Of a DNA stretch of 12,284 nt, positions 1 through 5,980 are shown piece after piece. The stretch comes from Bacteroidales bacterium. GTDB lineage: Bacteria > Bacteroidota > Bacteroidia > Bacteroidales > F082. The stretch covers positions 1 to 12,284 of the forward strand of contig JADYZK010000049.1 of assembly GCA_020853175.1 (NCBI GenBank), in the 5' to 3' direction. Below the pieces are notes generated by a model. It worked only from the letters and a program-made list of their open reading frames with translations. It did no database searches and was not told the DNA's origin. Position 1 is the first letter of the stretch; each line of letters opens with the position of its first letter. A program made the position numbers and the translations under genes.

Positions 1-718
1 CGATTGGGTGAGGCAGCTCAAGCAAAAACAACTCGACAACAGCAGTATCAACCGAAAAATCTCTTCGGTACGAGCTTTTTATGATTTTTTAGTACGCAAC
101 CAAAGTATTAAAGTACATCCTGCAACACAACTAAAATCCTTAAAAAATAAAAAACGTGTTGCTAACTTTGTTCCGTTGTCTGATATGAACAAAGTTGCCG
201 AATCTCCAGCAATTCACAATTTTGAACCTTTGTTAAAAAAAGTGATCATAGAAACTTTTTATCAAAGTGGGATGCGACTATCCGAATTGATGGGGTTGCA
301 AGTTGGCGATCTTGATTTTTCGACAAAAACAATCAAAGTCACCGGAAAAAGAAACAAACAGCGACTTATCCCTATGCACCCCAACCTCGAATCACTTTTC
401 AATCAATTTCTTATCGAGAGGGATAAAACAAACCCGCCTACTCAAGCGTTAATAATAAACAAACAGGGTCGCAGCCCATCAAAAACCTGGGTTTATAAAT
501 CAGTAAACGAAGAATTAAAAAAAATAACAACCCTAACTAAAACCAGTCCGCATGTGTTGCGCCACACCTTTGCCACCCATTTATTAAACAATGGAGCTAG
601 TCTTATAGCAGTAAAAGAGCTTTTAGGACACACCAGTTTAGCGGCAACACAAGTTTATACCCACAACACGATTGAACAATTAAAAAAAATACATGAACAA
701 GCCCATCCAAAGGGCTAA
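1..718 (+). CDS. xerC: Xer-type tyrosine recombinase (5'-truncated by window edge)
   Basis: Site-specific tyrosine recombinase. Xer enzymes resolve chromosome dimers at dif by cutting and rejoining DNA through a covalent 3'-phosphotyrosine. The frame is open to the left edge (first full codon at base 2), so the true start lies outside; the GTG at 8 is internal. About 55-60 N-terminal residues are missing relative to a family length near 295. Numbering from that GTG, the end of the SAM-like core-binding domain is visible (SINRKISSVRAFYDFL, about residues 13-28). The full catalytic set follows: R90 (SGMRLSEL), K114 (VTGKRNKQR), H182 and R185 (HVLRHTFATH), H208 (LGHTS) and nucleophile Y217 (VYTH). 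The enzyme therefore looks active. It lies 31 bases before the hibernation factor gene, probably co-transcribed. The family is certain. XerC rather than XerD or another chromosomal Xer is inferred from length and context. Confidence 0.85.
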   Translation, partial: DWVRQLKQKQLDNSSINRKISSVRAFYDFLVRNQSIKVHPATQLKSLKNKKRVANFVPLSDMNKVAESPAIHNFEPLLKKVIIETFYQSGMRLSELMGLQVGDLDFSTKTIKVTGKRNKQRLIPMHPNLESLFNQFLIERDKTNPPTQALIINKQGRSPSKTWVYKSVNEELKKITTLTKTSPHVLRHTFATHLLNNGASLIAVKELLGHTSLAATQVYTHNTIEQLKKIHEQAHPKG

Positions 719-737
719 TTAACACCAATTTTAATAA

Positions 738-744
738 AAGGAGG
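738..744 (+). promoter_or_regulatory. Consensus Shine-Dalgarno (AAGGAGG) of the hibernation factor gene
   Basis: AAGGAGG ends 5 bases before the ATG at 750. It is the only full-consensus ribosome binding site in the window and fixes the start of the next gene. tuf, secE, nusG, rplA, rplL and rpoB have none. rplK (AAAGGA) and rplJ (AAGGAAG) have only partial matches. Confidence 0.8.
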
Positions 745-749
745 TAACT

Positions 750-1046
750 ATGCAATTAAACATCACATCTGTTCATTTCAAGGCTGACCAAAAACTGGAA
801 GCATTTATCACCAACAAAATCGAAAAACTCGGCAAGCTCTTTAGCGAGATCATCGGTGCCGAAGTCATGCTAAAGTTGGACAACACCGACAATCCTGAAA
901 ACAAAATAACGGAGATTAAGTTGCTCATCAGGGGTAACGATCTTTTTGCATCCAAACAAAGTAAGACTTTTGAGGAGGCTACCGATGAAGTTATTGATGC
1001 TTTGAAGAAGCAAATTGAGAAGCATAAAGCAAAACAAAACAAGTAG
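750..1046 (+). CDS. raiA: Short-form ribosome hibernation factor, HPF/RaiA family
   Basis: This 98-residue protein belongs to the HPF/YfiA (RaiA) family. Such proteins bind the 30S decoding region, where mRNA and tRNA would sit, and silence ribosomes in slow growth or stationary phase. The start MQLNITSVHFKADQKLEAFI, the central beta strands (EVMLKLDNTD, EIKLLIRGNDLFASKQ) and the C-terminal helix (FEEATDEVIDALKKQIEKHK) give the expected beta-alpha-beta-beta-beta-alpha fold with a basic tail. The length fits the short form: there is no C-terminal dimerisation domain as in long HPF. The ATG at 750 is set by the consensus Shine-Dalgarno at 738-744. The gene lies 31 bases after the recombinase, with no promoter visible between them. 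It is followed by a hairpin (1141-1168) that probably ends its transcript. The alternative symbol is hpf. Confidence 0.93.
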   Translation: MQLNITSVHFKADQKLEAFITNKIEKLGKLFSEIIGAEVMLKLDNTDNPENKITEIKLLIRGNDLFASKQSKTFEEATDEVIDALKKQIEKHKAKQNK

Positions 1047-1071
1047 AACAATATCATTATCAATATCTTAC

Positions 1072-1120
1072 GACATTTTACACTTTATTTGACATTTTTT
1101 TTACAAAATGTCTTTGTCAA
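1072..1120. repeat. Clustered GACATTTT words forming direct and inverted repeats
   Basis: GACATTTT occurs at 1072-1079 and 1091-1098, and its exact complement AAAATGTC at 1105-1112. The last two form an 8-bp perfect inverted repeat with a 6-base spacer. TTGACA (1089-1094) and TGTCAA (1115-1120) form an overlapping outer palindrome. The block ends at the -33 element of the promoter at 1113-1143, a position where a regulator could act. A further copy lies at 1281-1288 between two tRNA genes. The words are AT-rich, so chance is possible. A regulatory role is inference. Confidence 0.35.
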
Positions 1121-1143
1121 TTAAATTAAAGTATCTATTTTTG
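1113..1143 (+). promoter_or_regulatory. Bacteroidota-type promoter of the tRNA-tuf-secE operon
   Basis: TTTG at 1113-1116, a 19-base spacer, then TATTTTTG at 1136-1143. This matches the published Bacteroidota primary sigma consensus (TTTG, 19-21 bases, TAnnTTTG) at every fixed position. The predicted transcription start is about 1148-1151, roughly 50 bases before the first tRNA. It is the only full match noticed in the window's intergenic regions. It would drive the tRNAs, tuf and, by read-through, the downstream genes. The match is seen; activity is inferred. Confidence 0.7.
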
Positions 1144-1168
1144 CAGACCTTTTTACAGGGGTCTGCAA
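1141..1168 (+). terminator. Hairpin, likely terminator of the hibernation factor transcript
   Basis: TTGCAGACC (1141-1149) and GGTCTGCAA (1160-1168) are perfect 9-bp complements around a 10-base loop. The T-rich TTATTTTGT follows. It lies 95 bases after the hibernation factor stop and before the tRNA genes. Its left arm overlaps the -7 element and likely start site of the operon promoter. Only read-through RNA from upstream can therefore fold the whole hairpin, which favours a terminator over a leader element. Confidence 0.55.
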
Positions 1169-1199
1169 TTATTTTGTAGAGCAACGTTCTTGAGCAAAA

Positions 1200-1273
1200 G
1201 CCGGTGTAGCTCAGTTGGCCAGAGCAGCTGATTTGTAATCAGCTGGTCGGGGGTTCGAATCCCTCTACCGGCT
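1200..1273 (+). tRNA. tRNA-Thr (anticodon TGT)
   Basis: Complete cloverleaf of 74 bases. The acceptor GCCGGTG pairs with TACCGGC. The D arm is GCTC/GAGC. The anticodon stem GCTGA/TCAGC carries loop TTTGTAA, with TGT reading ACA/ACN threonine codons. The T arm has loop TTCGAAT. Discriminator is T; CCA is not encoded. First of four tRNAs, in the same order as E. coli thrU-tyrU-glyT-thrT. Confidence 0.96.
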
Positions 1274-1295
1274 CAAGTAAGACATTTTGAATAAA

Positions 1296-1377
1296 GGGGG
1301 AGTACCAGAGCGGTCAAATGGGGCAGACTGTAAATCTGTTGGCGCAGCCTTCGGAGGTTCGAATCCTTCCTCCCCCA
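1296..1377 (+). tRNA. tRNA-Tyr (anticodon GTA)
   Basis: 82-base class II tRNA. The acceptor GGGGGAG pairs with CTCCCCC, and the discriminator is A. The anticodon stem GCAGA/TCTGT carries loop CTGTAAA with anticodon GTA. A long variable arm (TGGCGCAGCCTTC region) is typical of bacterial tRNA-Tyr. The T loop is TTCGAAT. CCA is not encoded. It lies 22 bases after tRNA-Thr(TGT); that gap holds another GACATTTT word. Confidence 0.96.
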
Positions 1378-1387
1378 CATTCTTAAA

Positions 1388-1460
1388 GCGGGAATAGCTC
1401 ATTTGGTAGAGCGACAGCCTTCCAAGCTGTAGGTGGCCGGTTCGAGCCCGGTTTCCCGCT
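1388..1460 (+). tRNA. tRNA-Gly (anticodon TCC)
   Basis: 73-base cloverleaf. The acceptor GCGGGAA pairs with TTCCCGC. The anticodon stem ACAGC/GCTGT carries loop CTTCCAA with anticodon TCC, reading GGA/GGG. The T stem GCCGG/CCGGT has loop TTCGAGC. Discriminator is T; CCA is not encoded. Confidence 0.96.
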
Positions 1461-1465
1461 CAAAA

Positions 1466-1537
1466 GCCGATGTAGCTCAGTGGTAGAGCGCTTCCTTGGT
1501 AAGGAAGAGGTCATGAGTTCAATCCTCATCATTGGCT
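1466..1537 (+). tRNA. tRNA-Thr (anticodon GGT)
   Basis: 72-base cloverleaf only 5 bases after tRNA-Gly. The acceptor GCCGATG pairs with CATTGGC, with one G-U pair. The anticodon stem CTTCC/GGAAG carries loop TTGGTAA with anticodon GGT, reading ACC/ACU. The T loop is TTCAATC. It ends 39 bases before the tuf ATG, so 3' maturation of this tRNA would create the 5' end of the tuf mRNA. Confidence 0.96.
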
Positions 1538-1576
1538 CAAATAAACTTTTTAACACCTTTAATAAACAAAGTAGAT

Positions 1577-2764
1577 ATGGCTAAAGAAAAATTTTCAAGG
1601 ACCAAGCCACACGTTAACATCGGAACAATTGGTCACGTTGACCACGGTAAGACTACACTCACAGCTGCAATTACATTGTGTCTAGCTGATAAGGGTTTGG
1701 CCAAGTTCACATCATTTGACTCTATTGATGCTGCACCTGAAGAAAAAGAAAGAGGTATCACCATCAATACTGCTCACGTTGAGTACGAAACAGTAAATCG
1801 TCACTATGCCCACGTTGACTGTCCTGGTCACGCTGACTACGTGAAGAACATGGTAACTGGTGCTGCCCAAATGGACGGTGCTATTATCGTTGTTGCTGCC
1901 ACAGACGGTCCAATGCCACAAACGCGTGAACACATCCTTTTGGCTCGCCAAGTAGGTGTTCCAAGATTGGTTGTTTTTATGAACAAAGTTGACCTTGTTG
2001 ACGATGAAGAATTGTTGGAATTGGTTGAAATGGAAGTAAGAGATTTACTTACATTCTACAAATTCGATGGTGATAATACTCCTGTTATTCAAGGTTCGGC
2101 ACTTGGTGGTTTGAACAAAGAACCAAAATGGGTTGAAAAAATCTACGAATTGATGGATGCTTGCGACAGTTGGATTCCACTTCCTGAGCGCGATCAAGAC
2201 AAACCATTCCTTATGCCAGTTGAAGACGTATTCTCGATCACAGGTCGTGGAACTGTTGCTACCGGTCGTATTGAAACTGGTGTTATCAACACAAGTGATC
2301 CGGTAGAAATTATCGGTATGGGTGCTGAAAAACTCAAATCAGTTGTTACCGGAGTAGAAATGTTCCGCAAAATCCTCGATCGTGGTGAAGCTGGTGACAA
2401 TGCCGGTTTGCTGCTCCGTGGTGTTGACAAAGACGAAATCCGTAGGGGTATGGTAATTGTTGCCCCGGGTTCTGTTAAACCTCACAAATTTTTCAAAGCT
2501 GAGGTGTATATCTTGAAAAAAGAAGAAGGTGGACGTCACACTCCATTTCACAACAAATACCGTCCTCAGTTCTACTTCAGAACAACAGACGTTACCGGTG
2601 AAATTATGTTACCAGCAGGCGTTGAAATGGTAATGCCAGGTGACAACCTCACCATCGAAGTTAAACTGATTGCCGAGATTGCTATGACCAAAGGATTGCG
2701 TTTCGCTATCCGCGAAGGTGGACGTACAGTTGGTGCCGGACAGGTAACTGAGATCCTCGAATAA
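1577..2764 (+). CDS. tuf: Translation elongation factor Tu
   Basis: EF-Tu, 395 residues. This GTPase carries aminoacyl-tRNA to the ribosomal A site. The start is the ATG at 1577 ([20 protein letters not shown]). The frame extends upstream into the last tRNA, but that part is not coding. G-domain motifs: G1 GHVDHGKT (19-26), switch I RGITIN with the effector Thr (60-65), G3 DCPGH with the catalytic His86 (82-86), G4 NKVD (137-140) and G5 SAL (175-177). Domains II and III follow and end in [15 protein letters not shown]. It has no Shine-Dalgarno; the leader is AT-rich. It sits directly after four tRNAs, as in the classical tRNA-tufB cluster, so the carrier and some of its cargo are co-transcribed. 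A 15-bp hairpin follows the stop. Nothing in it looks truncated or altered. Confidence 0.98.
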   Translation: MAKEKFSRTKPHVNIGTIGHVDHGKTTLTAAITLCLADKGLAKFTSFDSIDAAPEEKERGITINTAHVEYETVNRHYAHVDCPGHADYVKNMVTGAAQMDGAIIVVAATDGPMPQTREHILLARQVGVPRLVVFMNKVDLVDDEELLELVEMEVRDLLTFYKFDGDNTPVIQGSALGGLNKEPKWVEKIYELMDACDSWIPLPERDQDKPFLMPVEDVFSITGRGTVATGRIETGVINTSDPVEIIGMGAEKLKSVVTGVEMFRKILDRGEAGDNAGLLLRGVDKDEIRRGMVIVAPGSVKPHKFFKAEVYILKKEEGGRHTPFHNKYRPQFYFRTTDVTGEIMLPAGVEMVMPGDNLTIEVKLIAEIAMTKGLRFAIREGGRTVGAGQVTEILE

Positions 2765-2785
2765 ATAATTTTTTAAAAATAAACG

Positions 2786-2819
2786 ATGAAAGGTGTTCCT
2801 GAAAAGGAGCACCTTTCAT
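2786..2819 (+). terminator. 15-bp hairpin with GAAA loop after tuf
   Basis: ATGAAAGGTG (2786-2795) pairs with CACCTTTCAT (2810-2819). T2796 and G2809 make a wobble pair, TCCT pairs with AGGA, and the loop is GAAA, a GNRA tetraloop. It begins 21 bases after the tuf stop and ends 8 bases before tRNA-Trp. No T tract follows, so classical intrinsic termination is doubtful. Attenuation, an RNase cut site or protection of the tuf 3' end are all plausible. Confidence 0.5.
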
Positions 2820-2827
2820 TACATCAC

Positions 2828-2900
2828 ACGGGTGTAGCTCAATTGGTAGAGTAGTGGTCTCCAAAACCATTGGTTGTGGGTTCGATTCCTACCACCCGTG
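2828..2900 (+). tRNA. tRNA-Trp (anticodon CCA)
   Basis: 73-base cloverleaf. The acceptor ACGGGTG pairs with CACCCGT, and the discriminator is G, as expected for tRNA-Trp. The anticodon stem GTGGT/ACCAT carries loop CTCCAAA with anticodon CCA. The T loop is TTCGATT. CCA is not encoded at the 3' end. It lies between tuf and secE, a common position for this tRNA in many bacteria, and ends 21 bases before the secE ATG. Confidence 0.96.
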
Positions 2901-2921
2901 CAACTTAAAAGAAATAAATCG

Positions 2922-3119
2922 ATGTCAAAATTCAGCATTGTCAATTACGCAAAGGAAAGTTATACCGAGTTGATGCAAAAGGTATCCTGGCCTACGTGGA
3001 GTGAGTTGCAAAGCAGTGCTATGGTAGTATCCATTGCTTCCCTCATAATCGCCGCGGTGGTTTACCTGATGGATATATCATTCAGAACTGTCCTTGAAAA
3101 TTTCTACCGACTTTTTTAA
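2922..3119 (+). CDS. secE: Preprotein translocase subunit SecE
   Basis: 65-residue single-spanning SecE, the essential clamp around SecY in the plasma-membrane Sec channel. The start is the ATG at 2922. The frame runs further upstream into tRNA-Trp, but no start there makes sense. The conserved amphipathic-helix motif VSWPTWSEL is at residues 21-29. One membrane segment follows at about 32-52 (MVVSIASLIIAAVVYLM). The length fits the minimal one-helix form found in most bacteria, unlike the three-helix E. coli protein. It has no Shine-Dalgarno; the leader is a short AT-rich stretch after the tRNA. It is followed by nusG after 64 bases, the near-universal secE-nusG pair. A weak AT-rich stem (ATATCT/AGATAT, 3122-3141) lies just after the stop. 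Confidence 0.95.
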   Translation: MSKFSIVNYAKESYTELMQKVSWPTWSELQSSAMVVSIASLIIAAVVYLMDISFRTVLENFYRLF

Positions 3120-3183
3120 GGATATCTGAGAAATTAGATATTAATTTTTGTATGTTTCCACCTATTCAAGTTTTTGATTCTCC

Positions 3184-3732
3184 ATGAATGATTCCTTAGA
3201 AAAAAAATGGTATGTAATCCGTGCAATCAGCGGTAAGGAGAAAAAGGTAAAAGAATACCTTGAATCCGAAATCGCACGCTTAGGATTGCAGTCATCAATT
3301 TCTCAGGTGCTTATTCCTACTGAGAAGGTATTTCAAATTAGAAAAGGGAAAAAGATCAGCAAAGAGCGGAACTATTTTCCCGGCTATGTTTTGATTGAAG
3401 CCATCTTAACAGGAGAGATTCCACACACGATTAAGTCAATTCCTAACGTGTTAGGTTTCTTAGGTACGAAAGGAGAAGCAGATCCACTGCGACCTGCGGA
3501 GGTTAAGCGGATTTTAGGTAAAGTGGACGAATTGTCGGAGATGGGCGAGGAAGTAAATATTCCTTTCATCATCGGCGAATCTGTTACTGTTACCGATGGC
3601 CCGTTCAACAGCTTCAGTGGCGTGATTGAAGAGATCAATGAGGAAAAAAAGAAGCTCAAAGTCATGGTTAAGATTTTTGGCAGAAAAACACCTCTCGAAC
3701 TCAGCTTCATGCAAGTAGAAAAAGAATCGTAG
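3184..3732 (+). CDS. nusG: Transcription elongation/antitermination factor NusG
   Basis: 182-residue NusG. It binds the RNA polymerase clamp through its NGN domain, suppresses pausing, and links polymerase to Rho or ribosomal protein S10 through its KOW domain. The NGN domain covers about residues 8-110 ([16 protein letters not shown], then PGYVLI at 66-71 and the PNVLGFLG turn at 87-94). A linker follows, then the KOW domain from about 128 ([20 protein letters not shown], 131-150) to the conserved end [21 protein letters not shown] at 3184 is chosen because the conserved KKWYV begins at residue 7; there is no Shine-Dalgarno. Its stop codon lies inside a small stem (GTAGG/CCTAC, 3729-3752). 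No insertions or losses were seen. Confidence 0.97.
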   Translation: MNDSLEKKWYVIRAISGKEKKVKEYLESEIARLGLQSSISQVLIPTEKVFQIRKGKKISKERNYFPGYVLIEAILTGEIPHTIKSIPNVLGFLGTKGEADPLRPAEVKRILGKVDELSEMGEEVNIPFIIGESVTVTDGPFNSFSGVIEEINEEKKKLKVMVKIFGRKTPLELSFMQVEKES

Positions 3733-3752
3733 GGAACTTACAAACTTCCTAC
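3729..3752 (+). promoter_or_regulatory. Small hairpin across the nusG stop, before rplK
   Basis: GTAGG (3729-3733) pairs with CCTAC (3748-3752). Two further A-T pairs form (AA 3735-3736 with TT 3746-3747) after a bulged G. The loop is 9 bases. It includes the nusG TAG and ends 26 bases before rplK. In E. coli ribosomal protein L1 represses this operon from a site near the start of rplK. This stem is in the right place, but no L1 site could be confirmed. Confidence 0.3.
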
Positions 3753-3778
3753 ATATTGAATCTTATTAAAGGATTAAA

Positions 3779-4225
3779 ATGGCAAAAGAAGTAAGCGCAT
3801 TAGTAAAACTGCAAATCAAAGGAGGAGCCGCTAATCCCTCTCCACCTGTAGGTCCTGCTTTAGGATCTAAGGGTGTCAACATCATGGAGTTTTGCAAACA
3901 ATTCAACGCCCGTACCCAAGATATGGCTGGCAAAATTGTGCCTGTTATCATCACTGTGTATAAGGATAAATCGTTCGATTTTGTTGTAAAAGCACCACCG
4001 GTTGCTATACAGATTAGAGAAATGGCTGCCATCAAGAAGGGTTCAGCAGAACCTAACAGGGCAAAAGTTGGATCTATCACGTGGGACCAAGTACGTACCA
4101 TCGCAGAAGTTAAGGTAAAAGATTTAAACTCTTTCACCATGGATTCAGCAATGAAAATGGTAGCAGGTACAGCCCGCAGTATGGGAGTTAAGGTAACAGG
4201 CGACGCCCCATTTGAAGTAAACTAA
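3779..4225 (+). CDS. rplK: 50S ribosomal protein L11 (uL11)
   Basis: 148-residue L11, which forms the base of the GTPase-associated centre together with 23S helices 43/44 and the L10-L12 stalk. The N-terminal domain carries the proline-rich signature [20 protein letters not shown] (15-34), the thiostrepton-contact and stringent-response region. The C-terminal RNA-binding domain starts near residue 72 and includes GTARSMGV (130-137). The length matches the family (about 141-148). ATG at 3779 follows a partial Shine-Dalgarno (AAAGGA, 3768-3773), 46 bases after nusG. The stop codon is buried in the left arm of a 10-bp hairpin (4219-4243). It is first of the L11-L1-L10-L12 block. Confidence 0.98.
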   Translation: MAKEVSALVKLQIKGGAANPSPPVGPALGSKGVNIMEFCKQFNARTQDMAGKIVPVIITVYKDKSFDFVVKAPPVAIQIREMAAIKKGSAEPNRAKVGSITWDQVRTIAEVKVKDLNSFTMDSAMKMVAGTARSMGVKVTGDAPFEVN

Positions 4226-4243
4226 AGTAGGACACTTTAGTTT
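4219..4243 (+). promoter_or_regulatory. 10-bp perfect hairpin spanning the rplK stop codon
   Basis: AAACTAAAGT (4219-4228) and ACTTTAGTTT (4234-4243) are exact complements around the 5-base loop AGGAC. The rplK TAA (4223-4225) lies in the left arm. No T tract follows. Because a terminating ribosome would melt it, it could sense translation of rplK or act in mRNA processing before rplA, 36 bases downstream. The structure is seen; the role is inferred. Confidence 0.45.
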
Positions 4244-4279
4244 CAAGCATTTTGTAGAACCCTTAACACATTTAGTTAA

Positions 4280-4975
4280 ATGGCAAAACTGACCAGAAAA
4301 CAGAAAGACGCTCTGGCTAAGTTCGACAAAAGCAAGATTTACTCCTTGACTGAAGCAGTTGATATCGTCAAAAAAATCACCTACACCAAGTTTGACGCTT
4401 CTGTTGATCTTAACGTACGTTTGGGTGTTGATCCCCGTAAAGCCAATCAAATGGTACGCGGATCGGTAACACTTCCACACGGATCGGGTAAGGTCATGCG
4501 GGTTTTGGTACTTTGTACCCCCGATAAAGAACAAGAAGCAAAGGACGCAGGTGCTGATTTCGTCGGTTTGGATGAATACATTCAAAAAATAAAAGACGGT
4601 TGGACGGATATTGACGTCGTAATCACCACTCCCAACGTGATGCCTAAAGTAGGTGCTTTGGGTCGTATTTTAGGCCCCCGCGGCCTGATGCCGAACCCCA
4701 AAACAGGTACTGTCACAATGGATATTGGTAAAGCTATTCAAGAAGTAAAGGCCGGTAAAATTGACTTTAAAGTTGATAAATATGGAATCGTCCATGCCGG
4801 TGTTGCAAAAGTGAGCTTTGATCCAGAAAAGGTGATTGAAAACGCAAGAGAGTTGATTCAAACCATCGTCAAACTTAAACCCTCGGCTTCAAAAGGTACT
4901 TATGTTAAAAGTATTTTTATCTCAAGTACGATGAGCCCGGGAATTCAGATCGACCTTAAATCAGTAACAATCTAA
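4280..4975 (+). CDS. rplA: 50S ribosomal protein L1 (uL1)
   Basis: 231-residue L1, which forms the mobile stalk at the ribosomal E site that escorts deacylated tRNA. In many bacteria it also represses translation of its own rplK-rplA mRNA. The family signature is intact ([20 protein letters not shown] starts at 124). The two-domain pattern is complete: domain I residues at both ends, with the inserted domain II (about 68-160, from [16 protein letters not shown]). ATG at 4280 gives the usual MAKLTRKQK start and the normal length (about 229-235). It has no Shine-Dalgarno. It is 54 bases after rplK and 22 bases before rplJ. Confidence 0.98.
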   Translation: MAKLTRKQKDALAKFDKSKIYSLTEAVDIVKKITYTKFDASVDLNVRLGVDPRKANQMVRGSVTLPHGSGKVMRVLVLCTPDKEQEAKDAGADFVGLDEYIQKIKDGWTDIDVVITTPNVMPKVGALGRILGPRGLMPNPKTGTVTMDIGKAIQEVKAGKIDFKVDKYGIVHAGVAKVSFDPEKVIENARELIQTIVKLKPSASKGTYVKSIFISSTMSPGIQIDLKSVTI

Positions 4976-4997
4976 AAAAGAAAAGGAAGTTATTGAT

Positions 4998-5519
4998 ATG
5001 AGAAAAGAAGAAAAATTAACGATCATTGAAAACATAGCTGAAAAGCTGGTTGCCAATCCAAATTTTTATCTGGCAGATATATCAGATTTAAATGCGGAAA
5101 CCACATCCAAGCTACGTCGTTTATGTTACAGCCGTGATATCGAACTTCTCGTAGTAAAAAACGCACTGCTTCGCAAGGCGATGGAACGCACGGGAATTGA
5201 TATGAGCGATTTGTATGGAGAGCTTAAAGGAGCTACTTCAATTATGTTTGCTGAAGCAGGAAATGCTCCTGCCAAACTCATCAAAGAGTTTCGCAAGACG
5301 TCAAAACGTCCTGTTTTAAAAGCAGCATTTATTGAAGAAGCTGCCTATATTGGCGACCATCAAATTGACTTCCTGATCAATGTGAAATCGAAGAACGAAC
5401 TCATTGCCGACTTGATTGCCTTGTTGCAATCGCCAGCAAAGAACGTTATCGGTGCATTGCAGTCGGGCGGACAAAAGCTCAGCGGTATCCTCAAAACCCT
5501 CTCCGAAAAAGAAGGATAA
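4998..5519 (+). CDS. rplJ: 50S ribosomal protein L10 (uL10)
   Basis: 173-residue L10. It binds 23S RNA and L11 at the stalk base and carries the L12 dimers on its C-terminal helix. Visible features: the N-terminal RNA-binding domain with VVKNALLRKAM (52-62) and LKGATSIMF (76-84), then the C-terminal helix from about 133 (ELIADLIALLQSPAKNVIGA) with room for two or three L12 dimers. The start is the ATG at 4998, with a partial Shine-Dalgarno (AAGGAAG, 4983-4989) spaced 8 bases away. Only 22 bases separate it from rplA, so the structured L10 leader that lets L10-L12 repress this mRNA in other bacteria is not visible upstream. It is followed by rplL after 65 bases. Confidence 0.97.
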   Translation: MRKEEKLTIIENIAEKLVANPNFYLADISDLNAETTSKLRRLCYSRDIELLVVKNALLRKAMERTGIDMSDLYGELKGATSIMFAEAGNAPAKLIKEFRKTSKRPVLKAAFIEEAAYIGDHQIDFLINVKSKNELIADLIALLQSPAKNVIGALQSGGQKLSGILKTLSEKEG

Positions 5520-5584
5520 TCGTGAATTATTAGAATTCAAAAAAAAGAAAATAAAATTGTTATCACTATTAAAACGTAAATAAA

Positions 5585-5965
5585 ATGGCAGATTTGAAAG
5601 CTTTCGCAGAGCAATTGGTAAACCTTACAGTTAAAGAGGTCAACGAATTAGCTACCATTTTGAAAGAAGAATATGGTATTGAACCCGCTGCAGCTGCAGT
5701 AGCTGTTGCCGCCTCAACCGGTGGTGGCGCTGATGCACCTGAAGTTGAAGAAAAGACTTCTTTTGATGTCATCCTGAAATCAGCTGGTGCTTCTAAACTC
5801 GCAGTTGTTAAATTGGTAAAAGAACTCACCAGCCTTGGTTTGAAAGAAGCCAAAGAATTGGTTGATGCTGCTCCAAAACCAGTTAAAGAAGGCGTCAGTA
5901 AAGACGAAGCCAATGCACTTAAATCTCAGTTAGAAGAAGCTGGTGCAGAGGTTGAAGTTAAGTAA
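5585..5965 (+). CDS. rplL: 50S ribosomal protein L7/L12 (bL12)
   Basis: 126-residue stalk protein, present in several copies per ribosome, that recruits translational GTPases such as EF-Tu and EF-G. The N-terminal dimerisation and L10-binding region covers about 1-30. An Ala/Gly-rich flexible hinge follows ([18 protein letters not shown], 35-52). The globular C-terminal domain (56-126) holds the factor-binding face [32 protein letters not shown] and [13 protein letters not shown]. The ATG at 5585 has no Shine-Dalgarno; the upstream 65 bases are AT-rich with a weak TGAATT/AATTCA stem (5523-5539). A strong hairpin follows the stop, at the boundary to rpoB, where lower output is expected. Confidence 0.98.
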   Translation: MADLKAFAEQLVNLTVKEVNELATILKEEYGIEPAAAAVAVAASTGGGADAPEVEEKTSFDVILKSAGASKLAVVKLVKELTSLGLKEAKELVDAAPKPVKEGVSKDEANALKSQLEEAGAEVEVK

Positions 5966-5980
5966 GAAGGATAGATTTCT

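Noticed and set aside
8..10. GTG as the start of the recombinase gene
   Set aside because: The frame stays open to base 2, and the N-terminal domain is clearly incomplete from that point. The gene is cut by the window edge.
1..718. A mobile element or integron carrying the recombinase
   Set aside because: No attachment site, inverted repeat or cargo gene is visible. The recombinase directly precedes core genes and looks like a resident Xer enzyme.
773..1063. Antisense reading frame opposite the hibernation factor gene
   Set aside because: Its composition (Phe, Cys, Ser, Leu rich) is what the complement of a Lys/Glu-rich gene produces. It has no recognisable domain or start signal.
1296..1377. 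tRNA-Leu or tRNA-Ser because of the long variable arm
   Set aside because: The anticodon is GTA and the arm length fits bacterial tRNA-Tyr, which is also class II.
1532..1576. An N-terminal extension of EF-Tu reaching into tRNA-Thr(GGT)
   Set aside because: EF-Tu begins MAKEKF at 1577. The upstream codons overlap the tRNA and have no family counterpart.
3122..3150. Terminator or promoter between secE and nusG
   Set aside because: The ATATCT/AGATAT stem is short and AT only. The nearby AATTTTTG lacks the leading T of TAnnTTTG. This does not rise above AT-rich background.
5523..5539. TGAATT/AATTCA stem between rplJ and rplL
   Set aside because: Six AT-rich pairs followed by an A tract; no terminator character and likely to arise by chance.
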